A stretch of 64,000 nucleotides of DNA from Doris montereyensis. Lineage: Eukaryota > Mollusca > Gastropoda > Nudibranchia > Dorididae. Location of the stretch: assembly GCA_037039925.1 (NCBI GenBank), contig JAXRKP010000920.1:95001-159000 (forward strand). The letters run 5' to 3'. The notes below the pieces were generated by a model. That model was not told the origin of the DNA. It saw only the letters and a program-made list of their open reading frames with translations, and did not search any database. The position numbers and the translations under genes are program-made. Position 1 is the first letter of the stretch. The number at the start of each line of letters is the position of its first letter. Shown piece after piece: positions 35,470 to 46,800 of the stretch.

Positions 35470-35520
35470 TCGTTTGTTGTCTGACGAAGGGTTATACCCG
35501 AAACGTCACGTGTTTGTTCT
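35470..35520 (+). ncRNA. Hammerhead-ribozyme-like motif (Penelope-like element type)
   Basis: CTGACGA at 35481, a GGGT-TAT-ACCC hairpin, then GAAACGTC at 35500. This matches the hammerhead order: CUGANGA core, stem II, GAAA, very short stem III, cleavage C. Stem I could form three pairs (TGT with ACG). Hammerheads of this minimal kind are known in the terminal repeats of Penelope-like retroelements. One extra A before stem II weakens the call. No reverse transcriptase was found nearby. Confidence 0.4.
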
Positions 35521-35789
35521 GTCTTTATTAGTGGAGTTGTCACTTATTGTCATATTTCAATTTTTAAATTGTATTTTTTGGTATAGATTTCTTCCGGTTC
35601 ATAACTTGAATCGTCACCGTTAGCGATACAACGAAAAACGGCGCTAGTCTGGCCTGTGGGTCTTGTAACTAGAAATAAGAAGTGCTGCACACTAGGCTTT
35701 GCTTAGATGAGATGGAAGGGATAGAACTGAACTTCACATTTAAGACGACTGAAAAAAGATTGCAAGTAATGCAAGTGGACTGCTACGCC

Positions 35790-35910
35790 TGCAGATCTAG
35801 CTGTAGATCTAGTAAGGAAATATTTCGACTGCTTTTCTAACACGCATGAAACAAGATCTAGATCTAGCTTTTGAAGCTGCTTTAAATTCTAGATCTAGAT
35901 CTATTATGTC
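35790..35910. repeat. TAGATC-rich cluster 4
   Basis: Several AGATCTAGATCTAG-type words. No gene is visible from 35.5 to 36.17 kb. Confidence 0.7.
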
Positions 35911-36175
35911 TAGAGGACCTGTAAACGCAATACAATGAGCGCTGGATGCAGTATATTAAAGTTTTAATTATAAGTTAGATATTATAAGACATGCTCTGGA
36001 GTCCAGTCTACTTGACTTGGCGTGACACTAGACTACGGACACTGGACACTGGGTGACCACCCAGACTCTGAGACTGACTCTTATTACTATTATAATTATT
36101 AGCCCTCCTAGTAATCTTTTTTAACTCTACTCTAGATCTATAACTGCTGAAAGATTAGGCATGAATGCATTTAAG

Positions 36176-36494
36176 TTATTATTAAATTGATTTACCCACA
36201 TCCACAACAAAGGTGATCTTGGGGATTTGGTTAGAATTTTTAATTTAGCCCAGACTACCCTGTAAACAGCCAAGGGATCTTTAACAATAACATGCACAGT
36301 GTTGTGATCTGCACAGGCGTTTTCTCTTGTATCGTCCGTCTCCGATGGGACTAGGTGTCGATCCACCTACCTAGACCGGGGGGGGTGGGTGTTTGCTTTT
36401 TAAAAATTAAGATTTTTCAACCATTGGCAGGGCTCGAACCCACTACCTTTTGGTTGAGAGTCCGACACCTTGCCTCTGGACTACCAAGTCCCCC
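36176..36494 (-). mobile_element. SINE family A, copy 5, near full length
   Basis: Best tRNA-like head in the window. On the - strand from 36494: GGGGGACTTGGTAGTCCAGA, then CTCTCAACCAAAAGGTAGT and the B-box-like GGTTCGAGCCC. The body contains GGTGGATCGACACCTAGTCC, AAAGATCCCTTGGCTGTTTA and CCCCAAGATCACC. It ends GGTAAATCAAT. Confidence 0.88.
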
Positions 36495-37435
36495 ATGCAT
36501 TTAAGAGGCACCTATTTAATTTTAAAGTGTTTATAGGAATGACATGTTTTATATTGTTTATAGGAATGACATGTTTTAAATTTGTTTTAATTAAAAGTAG
36601 AATCTTAAGAGAAAGTTTTCTTAGTCCATGTCCCATATAGGCCTACTTATATACTAATACTAAGGTCCCTTGGCCTTGATCATTCGCTGCTTATGATCAA
36701 CAGGCAAACACGGTCAGTGCCCAGGCCTAATATAGAAGGTGGTTACAATGCATGGCAAATTGTTCACAGGCATAATTTAGTCAAATTAGCGATGGGACTA
36801 CATTATTTTAGAAGGAAAAAAGAAAATTTTAATCAATTACGGATGTACAGATAATTTGGAGAAGATTATACCTGCAGTTGCCGTTGAGACCGGACATTCA
36901 GCGGAAAAACTAGGCTATGGAATGGGCATTTAGAGGGGCAATTTAGATAGGGCAAAATCAGTTTCACTGAGATATTGCGGGCATTTAGGAGAAACAGGCA
37001 TTATGGCAGCGGGCATTCAAGCGGAAATACTGTATACCATATTATATAAAGACCTTTCATCCATGAATGTCTGAACAGGCAAGTCCATCAACCGAAACTA
37101 GATAGGGTTGCAAACACTATTTAGCTTTTGGCAGATATCTAATTTGTACAAAATTTACGTTACCCACCATGAGATGATGGCACGTTTTTGCCTGACCTGG
37201 AAGTGGACACATCGCCGTAGTCTTTAGAATGTCATCATTGAATGTGTTAAATGGAAAAATTAATCAGTTCAGCACAAAATGGACTAACGCTTATAATTAT
37301 TAGTGTTCAACTTTTTTAAATCTAAGCAAAGCAATCTGTTTCTTGACTTATACACAGTAGTTACCGCCTAAATGCCAGAGGCTTGGTAAACAGAGAAAAT
37401 GGGCATTTCAGCAACACAGGCATTTATGAGCCGAG
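36495..37435. other. Unassigned DNA with possible TIR debris
   Basis: GGGCATT-type words recur at 36890-37015, and CAGT...CCG ends at about 36875 and 37032 may be the TIRs of a small degraded element. No gene is visible. Confidence 0.35.
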
Positions 37436-37483
37436 CAGTGGACAGGTAAACACCTGTACGGGAGTAGATGATCCTGCCCTCCA

Positions 37484-37690
37484 CGAGTCTCCTGCTGCCT
37501 TGCAGGCAGGTCTTGTCTGACCAAAGGCTAAGGAGTTAACCCTGAAAGAAAATAACCTGCTGCCTTGCAGGCCGGTCTTGACTGACCAAAGGCTAAGGGA
37601 GTTAACCCTGACAGAAAATATCAACTTGCAGGCTGGTCTTGAATGAATAAAATCTAAGGAAGTTAACCCTGACAGAAAATAACAAGGCCT
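37484..37690 (+). promoter_or_regulatory. 5' UTR tandem monomers of the LINE
   Basis: Three copies of about 65 bp containing CTGCCTTGCAGG, GGTCTTG, CTAAGG and GTTAACCCTGACAGAAAATA. Four to five copies occur in the same place in the other near full-length LINE. Tandem promoter monomers are known in some LINEs, so a promoter role is inferred. Confidence 0.7.
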
Positions 37691-37835
37691 GATAGGGGGC
37701 CTCAAAGTGGCAGCCCTACCATCTACCTAGGGTACAGTGGGCTAATCCCCTGCTTATCCAAAACAACCTGATTCAAAGTAATATATATACAATAATATAC
37801 CCGGCGTGAACTTTTGAAGACGACTCTGGAAAAGA

Positions 37836-40810
37836 ATGCGGATTGTGATTTTTGGAACATGGAATGTTAGGGCAATTAATGGAAAGGAGTTAGAATTAGA
37901 TGAAGAAATGGACAAATTCAAAGTAGACATTTTGGCCATTACAGAAACAAAGAAAAAAGGCCAAAGAATAGAAAATGGAGGACCAAATCATATTTTAATC
38001 TTCTCAGGAGTAGATGTCAAATATAGAGCTAGAGCAGGAGTAGGCCTCCTAATGCATAGAAGTCAAGAAATGCTACTATAAAGTTGGAAATTTGTAAGCC
38101 CACGGCTATTAGTGGTATTAGAGGTAAATATTAAACCAAAAGGGAAGAAAAATTAAATTATTAATAGCTTATGGACCAAACGAAGATGCCACCCAAGAAG
38201 AAAAAGATATCTTCGAAAATGATTTACAAATAGCTGCAGAGAATCTCAAACCCAAACAGGAATTAATGGTTTTAGGATATTTAAACGCTAGAGTAGGCAA
38301 CAATGTAGAATTTGAACATCAGAAGGAGTAATAGATAAAGAAGGAGAGACAACAACTTCTCCAAATGGGAGAGACTGATAGATTTTTGCCTGAAGAATAA
38401 CATGAAAATAGCTAACACATTTTTTCCTCATAAAGATATCCACAAATATACAAGAGTAAATGAAGACAGATGTGAAAAGTCAACCATAGACTACATAATA
38501 GTTAGCAGCTCCCTTTTTACGGTACAATGGATGCTAGAGTCAGTAGAGGAGCTGAAATATTTAGTTATCATCACCTAGTGATAGCCAAAATGAGATTATT
38601 AACTGAAGAAAACAAACAGAAAAGGAAAGAGAAGAAAGCTACTAAACTCAAAATAGAAGAACTAAATAAACCAATAGTAAAACAAATGTACCAATCCAGG
38701 ATAACAAGATCTATCACTGAAAGGCAGATGAATCTGAAGGAAAGCACAATAGAAGAAAAGTGGCAAATATATAAAGAAACACTCCTCAGTTGTACTGAAG
38801 AGGTCTGTGGTAGGAAACAAATTAAGGGAGATAGGAAAAGAACAACATGATGGAATGAAAAGTCAAGACTAAGATCAAAAGAAAAGAAGGATGCCTGGAA
38901 GAAATACTTGCAAACAAAGAGACCAGAGGATAGGATATATTACGTGAATAAAAGAACTATCGCCAAAGAGGAAGTTTGGAAAGCAAAACGGGAACAATGG
39001 GAAGAGTTTGGACAAAGACTTCAAGAAAGCTATCAAGGAAATCAAAAGCTGTTCTGGGGAGCAATGAAGAGCATAAAAAGACCAAGGCATGCCCAATACG
39101 ACAAATTAAGAATTCCAAAAGGAGAAATAATGAAAGGAGACAGCGAAATCATGGAAACGTGGAGGAAGTATTTTCAACTATTACATAATCCCTCCAGAAC
39201 ATATGAAACAAGGAGTACAGATCAATTAGTAAGAGTATCAAATAATCCAGAGGAGACGGCTGAAGATGTAGATATATCAATGGAAGAAATCCAAACAGCT
39301 ATAAGAAAAGTGAAATTAGGAAACGCCCCAGGAGCAGATGAAGTTTATCCAGAAATGATTAAAAACCAAGGGAGAGAGGCAGACAAACTACTACATGCAA
39401 TATGTCAAGAAGCATGGAAGTCCAAACAGGTGCCAAACGACTGGAAAAAGGGAACGGTAGTACCAATACACAAGAAAGATCAACTATGGAATGCTCAAAC
39501 TATAGAGGGATATCACTACTTAGCGTACCAGGAAAAGTGTATGCCAGGATTATGGAAATGAGACTAAGGAAAAGAGTAGAGGATCAGATTGAAGAGCATC
39601 AGAGTGGATTTAGACCAGGAAGAAGTGCTCAAGACCACATATTTACAATTAGACAAATAATAGAAAAATTCCTTGAGAGAAACATTGACTTGCACCTGTG
39701 TTTTATTGACTTAGAAAAGGCATTTGACACTGTGAGGAGGGATGAACTATGGCATTCTTTTAAAAGAACACAATTTAGAGCAAAATTTAATAGAAGCCAT
39801 TAAAAGTTTTTACAATAAACCAACATGTGCAGTGAGAGTAGCTGGAAATGTATCTGAAGAATTTGATGTAGATATAGGAGTAAGACAGGGTTGTATCCTA
39901 AGTCCTCTTTTGTTTATCACATTTATGGATTCAGTCACAAAAACATCCTCAAACATGAAAAAAATGAATGTAGGTATGTGGAAGCTCAAACCAGTAAATG
40001 CATCAATGCCTTCATTTGCTGATGATTTAGTTCTGTTTGGAAAATCAGAAAGGGACCTCCAGTCAAATATCAACATAATGAATAATGAATTAAATAAAAG
40101 AGGAATGAAGAGTAAATGCAAAGAAAACCAAAACAACGCTAGTAACTATGGAAGCTAAAACACAAAATCTTAAATTAAGCAGGGAGAATTTAGAACAAGT
40201 TCAAAGCTACAATTACTTAGGAGTAATGATTAACTCAGAGGGAAAACTAAGAGAAGAAGTCAGCCAGAGAATCCAAAAGGCAATAACCATTTAGGAAAGG
40301 CATTTGTAGGTCAACAAGAATTGTCAACAAAAACCAAAATAGCAGTATACAACACAGTTTATTGTCCTACTCTCCTCTATGGCAGTGAAACCTGGACTTA
40401 AGACAGTAGGTAATACAGTAGAGTGCAGGCCGCGAAATGAAATATCTAAGAAGAGTAGTAGGGAAAACTAAAAGAGACAAAATCAGAAACACAACAATAA
40501 GAGATCAAACCAAAGCAGATAGCATAAAAACTAAGATAGAAATGAATCAACTGAGATAGTTTGGGCATGTTAACAGAATAAATGACAATAGAATAGCTAA
40601 ATCAGTATACAGTGCTAAAACTCAAGGTAAAAGACCAAAAGGCAGACCTCAGAGAAAGTGGGAAGAAGATATAAAAGAGGCATTAACGAAAAGAAATTTA
40701 ATTTTCACGGAAGGAAACAGAAACTGTCAGGACAGGGCAGCCTGGAGAAAGATTATTTCGGGCATCTAAAAAACCCACACACCGGAAGGTAGAATGGGAG
40801 CTGATAAAGG
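37836..40810 (+). pseudogene. LINE polyprotein: endonuclease, reverse transcriptase, C-terminal region
   Basis: An apurinic endonuclease start, MRIVIFGTWNVRAINGKELE, is followed by DILAITETK and GVGLLMHR. After damaged sequence come STIDYIIVSSSLF and SYHHLVIAKMR (endonuclease end). The RT region has KAPGAD-type KLGNAPGADEVYPEMIK, then NYRGISLLSVPGKVYARI, GFRPGRSAQDHIF, FIDLEKAFDTV, VRQGCILSPLLF and FADDLVLFG (catalytic DD). The tail has RWFGHVNR-type and GRPQRKWEEDIKEAL motifs. At least five frame breaks. The closest annotated relatives are the endonuclease-RT proteins of jockey-type and similar LINEs. Confidence 0.88.
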
Positions 40811-40976
40811 AATGCGTTTAAGGGAAAATCAGTCAGGGCAAAAAAAATTGGGGATGATTACCACAGATGAGGACAATGGTTCATAACCAGACCATGTTGT
40901 TTTTGACAAGTTCTCTGTTTTACTTAATATTGAATGCAAGAGATAAGGACACTTGGAAACCATCAAGTTATTTGAC

Positions 40977-41066
40977 ACTTAGGTGGTGAACACACAGGTG
41001 GGTTGACCTTAGCTCGCCACGTACTTAGGTGATGAACACACAGGTGGGTTGACCTTGACTCGCCAT
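40977..41066. repeat. Two-copy tandem duplication of about 46 bp
   Basis: ACTTAGGTGGTGAACACACAG with GGTGGGTTGACCTT, then CTCGCCA, occurs twice in succession. Confidence 0.9.
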
Positions 41067-41417
41067 GAAAACCCAAAGGCACAACAGATATGACCAAGGC
41101 CAATGCGAGGCAGGAGATCAATAAAACTGTCTTGATCACGATGCGTGCCTGATCAGTTTCAAAACACCAGGTAATTTCATGCATCTTACAAAATTAGGGG
41201 GAAAGTAGTGGATGGAGTCCAGAAGACTGCTTGATTCTAATTGCCTAGTGTCAAACCAATGATCCAATGGGACAAGGGTGTGTGATACTGATAAAGTGGA
41301 TGGAGATGGCTGGTTATCTTTTATTACAGTACACTGGATAGGTATGTGAAGGGTGAAATGCATGACAAATTGCTGACAGGCATAAATTAATGCTATTTAT
41401 TGGCAATGGGATATATA
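41067..41417. other. Unassigned DNA
   Basis: CATGACAAATTGCTGACAGG at 41362 resembles CATGGCAAATTGTTCACAGG at about 36751, so a dispersed repeat is likely. No gene seen. Confidence 0.4.
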
Positions 41418-42400
41418 ATATATCTTTTCCTGGTATGCTTAGTTGTGATATCCCTCTACAGTTTTAAGCATTCCATAATTAATCCTTTCTTGTGTATTTG
41501 TACTACTATTGTTCCCTTTTTTTCCCAGTCATCTGGCACCTGTTTTAGCTTCCATGTTTGTTGACATATTGCATACAGTAGTTTGTCTGCTTCACTTCCT
41601 TGATTTTTAATCATTTCTGGATAAACTTGATCTGCTCCTGGGACTTTTCCTAACTTAACTTTTCTCATTGCATTTCTTCCATCGAGATGTCTACATCTTC
41701 AGTTGTCTGATCTGGATTATTTATTGTTCTTACTACTACTTAAAAATACTACTTGATCTGTGCTCGTTTCATATATGCTCTAGAGGGATTATGTAATTGC
41801 TGAAAATACTGTCTCTACATTATGTTTCCATGATTTCACTATATTTCTTCATTTTTTCTGCCTTGGTGTTCTTTGGCATGCTTTGGTCTTTTTAGTGCTT
41901 TTGATTGCTCCCGGAACAGCTTTTGATTTCCTTGTGTAGCCTTCTTGAAGTCTTTGTCTTAACTCTTCACATTGAACCTGTTTTGCTTTCCTCACTTTCT
42001 CTTTGGTGCTGTTTCTTTTATTCATGTAATCTATCCTTTCCTCTGGCCTCTGTAAGTATTTCTTCCAGCTCCAGGTTTCCTTCTTCTCCTTGATCCTAGT
42101 TTTGTCATTCTCATCCACTTTGCTGTTCTTTTCCTATCTCTTTTAATTTGTTTCCTACCACAGACCTCTTCGGTACAACTGAGGAGTGTTTCCTTTATAC
42201 AGTTGCCACTTTTCTTCTACTTCTATTGAACATTTATTCAGATCCATCTGCCTTTTCACTCATAAATCTTTTTATCCTAGATTGGTATATATCCGTTTTA
42301 TTCTGCTTTATTTAGTTCCTCTATTTTGAGTTTAGTAGCTTTCTCTCCTATCCTTTTCAGCTTGTTTTCCTCAGTCAGTATCTCATTTTGCAATCACTAA
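41418..42400 (-). pseudogene. Partial LINE copy
   Basis: The minus strand covers the endonuclease end to early RT. From 42118: EERIDYMNKRNSTKEKVRK and LQEGYTRKSKAVPGAIKS. From 41668: KLGKVPGADQVYPEMIKN and QVPDDWEKKGT. It is truncated at both ends compared with the two long copies and carries frame breaks. Confidence 0.88.
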
Positions 42401-42652
42401 GTGATCAGCTTGAAAGAGAATCTGAAGTAAGGACAAAATGCAAGTGAAATTTGTCACAAACATAGACCAACTTTGATGGCCATGTCTCCTGAAATGGGAC
42501 ACTTGATGACTGAATCTGCTAATAATAATGATAACTTGGAAATCACCACATGGGTAGTTTGAACAAGAATATAATTCTGAGCCTATGACATGCAGAGAGT
42601 GTGTGGGAAAATGGCTTCAAGGCATCTTCTCATACTTGCCATTTTTTAGATA

Positions 42653-43451
42653 CAGTAGTCGCTGGATAAACGCACACTTTATAAAAATACACTCTGCATA
42701 AACACACGCTTTCCTCTGTTGACCGATTTTTTACTATATAATAATTGTGCTAAGGCACTTTTGACACATATAAAGTCACGCTTTTTTCTGTAATACAACT
42801 TCATACCCATGCATTAGAGGCCTTGAAAGACGTGTTTTGTTGAGTTTTTGTCAGAAATGACAATAACATGAGAACAGATGGCACACTGTGTGAGCAATGC
42901 TAGGACAAGGGCAAATGTGTCACTAGTGTTAGTCTTTTCCTATGTCATTGTCTGTCCGAGTCCAAGCACTACCCAGACGAAGGTGTCAGACAGTCTTATG
43001 TCATGTTTTGCCCACACTGTCGATGCTGCTCCTCCTGGTCCTAGTGTCCTAGTCTCTGATTTCTCGATGTTCAAAGTCAAAGACTGGCTGTCCAGACGTT
43101 ATTCTGTGGATTGCGAATTTATTGATCGACCCAGAGGCTGTGGCAGGGAGCAGAGAATTCATGCAATGAAATAGACTACGATCGGCAACAGTGACAGGGT
43201 GATGCACACTCTATAAAAGAGAGCAAGGGTGTGAGGGCGGGGCTTAATGTTCACAGACCATGAGTGATTGGCTCTCGATGTCGAGTGTACGAAGTTACAG
43301 GGTTTGTTTTGAACATGCACTCAATAATAATCCCTGACATCTTACCTTTAATAAAGAGTTATCTTCCAGTGATTTCGCATAAACACACGGTACGCATACA
43401 CACACGCTTTTCTCAGCGCCCAAAGAGCATGCGTTTTCCCAGCGACTACTG
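42653..43451. mobile_element. TA-flanked TIR element with AGTCGCTGG termini
   Basis: Left end CAGTAGTCGCTGGATAAACG. The right end in reverse complement is CAGTAGTCGCTGGGAAAACG. TA lies on both sides. Subterminal ATAAACACACGC words are repeated at both ends, a pogo/Tigger style. The internal frame 42878-43174 has no recognised transposase motif. Confidence 0.8.
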
Positions 43452-43874
43452 TACTCAATAAAAACGGTGTGTGGCATTCAACTTTGTTAATTTGATGACG
43501 CTGAATGAACACAAATCTTCAAACCATTTCACTTAGTTGTCCCTCACCTTTTGCTTCTCATTATTGCCCTTGATGGACAGGGATCAATGTAGGTGTCAGT
43601 CTTAATCAGTTTGTGTGCTTAAAACTTTCTGTTTAATTGTGAGGAGGAGAAGGTGGGAGGGGGGGGACTTTTTATGTAATATCTATTTTTATGAAAATGA
43701 AAGTTGCCCACACTATTAAACGATTATGTTCTAGTGTCTATGATTATTTTGTGAAAATTGTAGTCACCATTTTACAGACTATTGATAGACACTTGAATAC
43801 GAGGGCTGGCAAAGTGAGTGATGAATGTCATCGTCATAACAGTCATTTTCTTTCCATTCTCAGGCTCGCCATAG

Positions 43875-46800
43875 AAGAAAAGACAACATGAATATCATTC
43901 AAACCTGGTTTCGAAAACAGTTAAAGTGGAAATTCTCTATGAAAGGATAAAAAAAACTGTCAAATGTAGAAAGGGATGAATGAAAAAGAGATGGAAAATA
44001 GACGTGTTCATGAGAAAGACAATGAAAGACATGACAAGATGGAGCATGTTGCTGTTACTAGAAGTGATATAGACAATGTGGAACAGATTCATAATATGGC
44101 TAGTGTGACAAATTGTGCTGGAGAGTGTAATTTAAAACATGTTCACGGAACAGACGATGTTGAAAATGTTCCTTGAAAAACAGTTTTAGAACATGTTCAC
44201 GAGGTTGTTGAAAAAACAAAGAAGAGAAGAATCAAGATGCGCAGGACCCAGATAGTTTGAAAAATTTACATGAGGCTCCCAGTGTGCAAAATTTACATGA
44301 GGCTCCCAGTGTGCAAAATTTAGATGAGGCTCCCAGTGTGCAAAATTTAGATGAGGCTCCCAGTGTGCAAAATTTACATGAGGCTCCCAGTGAAAAATTT
44401 GCAAAATTTAGATGAGGCTCCCATTATGAAAAAGTTAGATGAGGCTCCCATTATGCTCCCATTATGAAAAAGTTAGATGAGGAGGCTCCATTATGAAAAA
44501 AATTTAGATGAGGGCTCCCATTATGAAAAAGTTAGATGAGGCTCCCATTATGAAAAAGTTAGATGAGGCTCCCATTATGAAAAAGTTAGATGCTTCCATT
44601 ATGAAAAAGTTAGATAGGCTCCCATTATGATTAGATGAGGCTCCCAGTGTGAAAAAGTTAGATGAGGCTCCCGAAAAAGTTACAGTATGAAAAAGTTAGA
44701 TGAGGCTCCCATTGTGAAAAATTTAGATGAGGCTCCCAGTGTGAACAATTTAGATGAGGCTCCCAGTGTGCAAAATTTAGATGAGGCTCCCAGTGTGAAC
44801 AATTTCCCCAGAGATAACACTAGAAGAAGTGCCTGTAAAACAGACATTGCAAAGGAATGTGCTTACAACAAGAACAACGTGACAAATTCTCACTATGAAG
44901 ACTTCACGGAAGATATTCATGAAAAGGTTCATTTGGAAAACTTTTCTGAAACAGTCAACGCTGAAAAAGGTAAAGATAAAAACAAACAAAAAAAGTTTTC
45001 AATATGAAAGTGTAATAGACAGTATCAGTGATTTACCTCAGACAGACCAGAAGAACAGTCTTATGGAAAATCTTCGTGCAAAAGTGTCAAAGAGGATTCA
45101 AGGAAAGAGTAATGACAGTGACAAAATTATTAATAAAGTTTACAGAAGATCGGAAGAAGTCTTAGACAATACATATAGTGGTAGTGTAGAATCTGCACAG
45201 GGCAAAAGTTTGCTGCCAACTACTAGAAGAAGAAGCTCACTGTCTGGATCTGATCAGATGTCACAAGTTTCCCATGAGGATCTCTGCAGAGAGTTTACAG
45301 GATCAAACCAATTTTTAAAAGATCTCAAAATTATATTAGATCACGCTGTCAGTGCAAGTGGAGAAATTTCAGGAAAGCACGAGAAAATAAGAGGGCAACA
45401 AAAAGCAGAACATAATCAAAAACATGACACAGATGAATGTATACAAAATTGTTTGAAAAATTTTAAGGGGAAGGGCAGTGGAGCTAGTGAAGATGTCAAG
45501 AAAAGAGGAGGAGATCGAGAGAACAGAGGTCAGGGTCACTTGAAATTGAAAACATCACAGGAGGAATGTAGAAGTAGAAGAAAAGAAGCACCAGTCAAGA
45601 AAATTGTTCGTAATCAAAGCAACATAGTAAGCCCTGACGGAGGCAGACCTGGATTGAGAAACCGGCTGCATCAGAGGGTTAACATGAAAATTATTCTTGA
45701 TGATTTATCTCGTGTTCCTCCTTCCGAATTTTTCCTTCCACCAGAATTTGCTTATTATGGCTTCACGGCCACTCCTGATCTCCGTCGTCCTCTTCGCCTC
45801 CGGCAGAACCAAACAGAGTTCGGCCTGCAAGATCATGTGTAATGCAAATGGCAAGTTTGAATCGCAATGTCGAGAGAAAGGTTCCCTGGCTGAAACAGGA
45901 GTTACAAAGCTCCAAAATGTCCAAAGCGAAATTACGTACAGACTTTCAGGCAGCAATGAAACAAAAATCGTTGAAAAATGCAAAATCTATTATTTTTGAA
46001 AGTAAGACCTCTGTTTATAATACTCGACGAACTACAGCAATGTCAAGTGAGCCTAGGAATACCAGATCCACACAGGCAGAGGCAAACTCAATTAGTGTTA
46101 ACAAAGCTAGGCCTGGTAGTAAAACTGATGATAAATATAAGCACCTTTCACCAAGTCAGAGGGCTCATCTACAAAACTTGTGGGCTATGAGAAAAAAATA
46201 CAGAAAGAGCAAAAAGCACAGTGAAAACGGTGATAAATATAAGCACCTTTCACCAAGTCAGAGGGCTCATCTACAAAACTTGTGGGCGATGAAAAAATAC
46301 AGAAAGAGAAGAAAGCACAGGGGAAATTGTCAAGGATTACAAAAGAATCAAAATGAAAATATCCAAAGAAATCCCAATAAAAGCTCAAACATAATTTAAA
46401 CCAAGGAAGCAAACTAAGACTCGTTAAGAACAGCACCTTAAAAGACATAGTCAGTAGAATAAAACAAGGGCAAAACTTAAAACGCCTAAGAGAGCCTTCA
46501 GATAACTCAGACACTGTAGGTGAAAGTAAACTATATAAATGTGAAGATCTGTTTACAGCACAGGGAACTGATAGTTCAGCTCAGAACAAATTCTATGGGA
46601 AAATATGTCAAAGAGAGGAAAGCAACTTTGTCATGTTGCAGCGGCGCAGTAGGAAGAGCAGAAACCATGTCACCAAATCCAACTCTCAACAAGAGGTCAC
46701 GTATGTTCAGGACTCTGACTCTGACAATAGTGATTCAGATTCTGAATCCTCAAATAATACCAGAGTTGGATCTCCAGAAATTGAACTTGACGTTGACGAA

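Larger units (their letters stand above)
37436..40850 (+). mobile_element. APE-type LINE, near full length
   Basis: The 5' end (GCAGTGGACAGGTAA) coincides with that of the minus-strand copy ending at about 55700, so both seem full length at 5'. Order: 5' UTR with about 65-bp monomers (37484-37690), endonuclease, reverse transcriptase, C-terminal region, short 3' end. A single ORF is expected but is interrupted by shifts and stops. Confidence 0.88.

Noticed and set aside
36425..36494. tRNA gene on the - strand
   Set aside because: A and B boxes are present, but the sequence is the head of a repeated SINE with a conserved non-tRNA body, and it does not fold as a convincing tRNA by eye.
36875..37032. 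Small TIR element
   Set aside because: Ends are similar only over CAGT, CCG and TTGA with gaps, and no target duplication is visible. Too weak to call.
44186..44404. Minus-strand frame with repeated NFAHWEPH units
   Set aside because: It is the antisense shadow of the 27-bp coding minisatellite.
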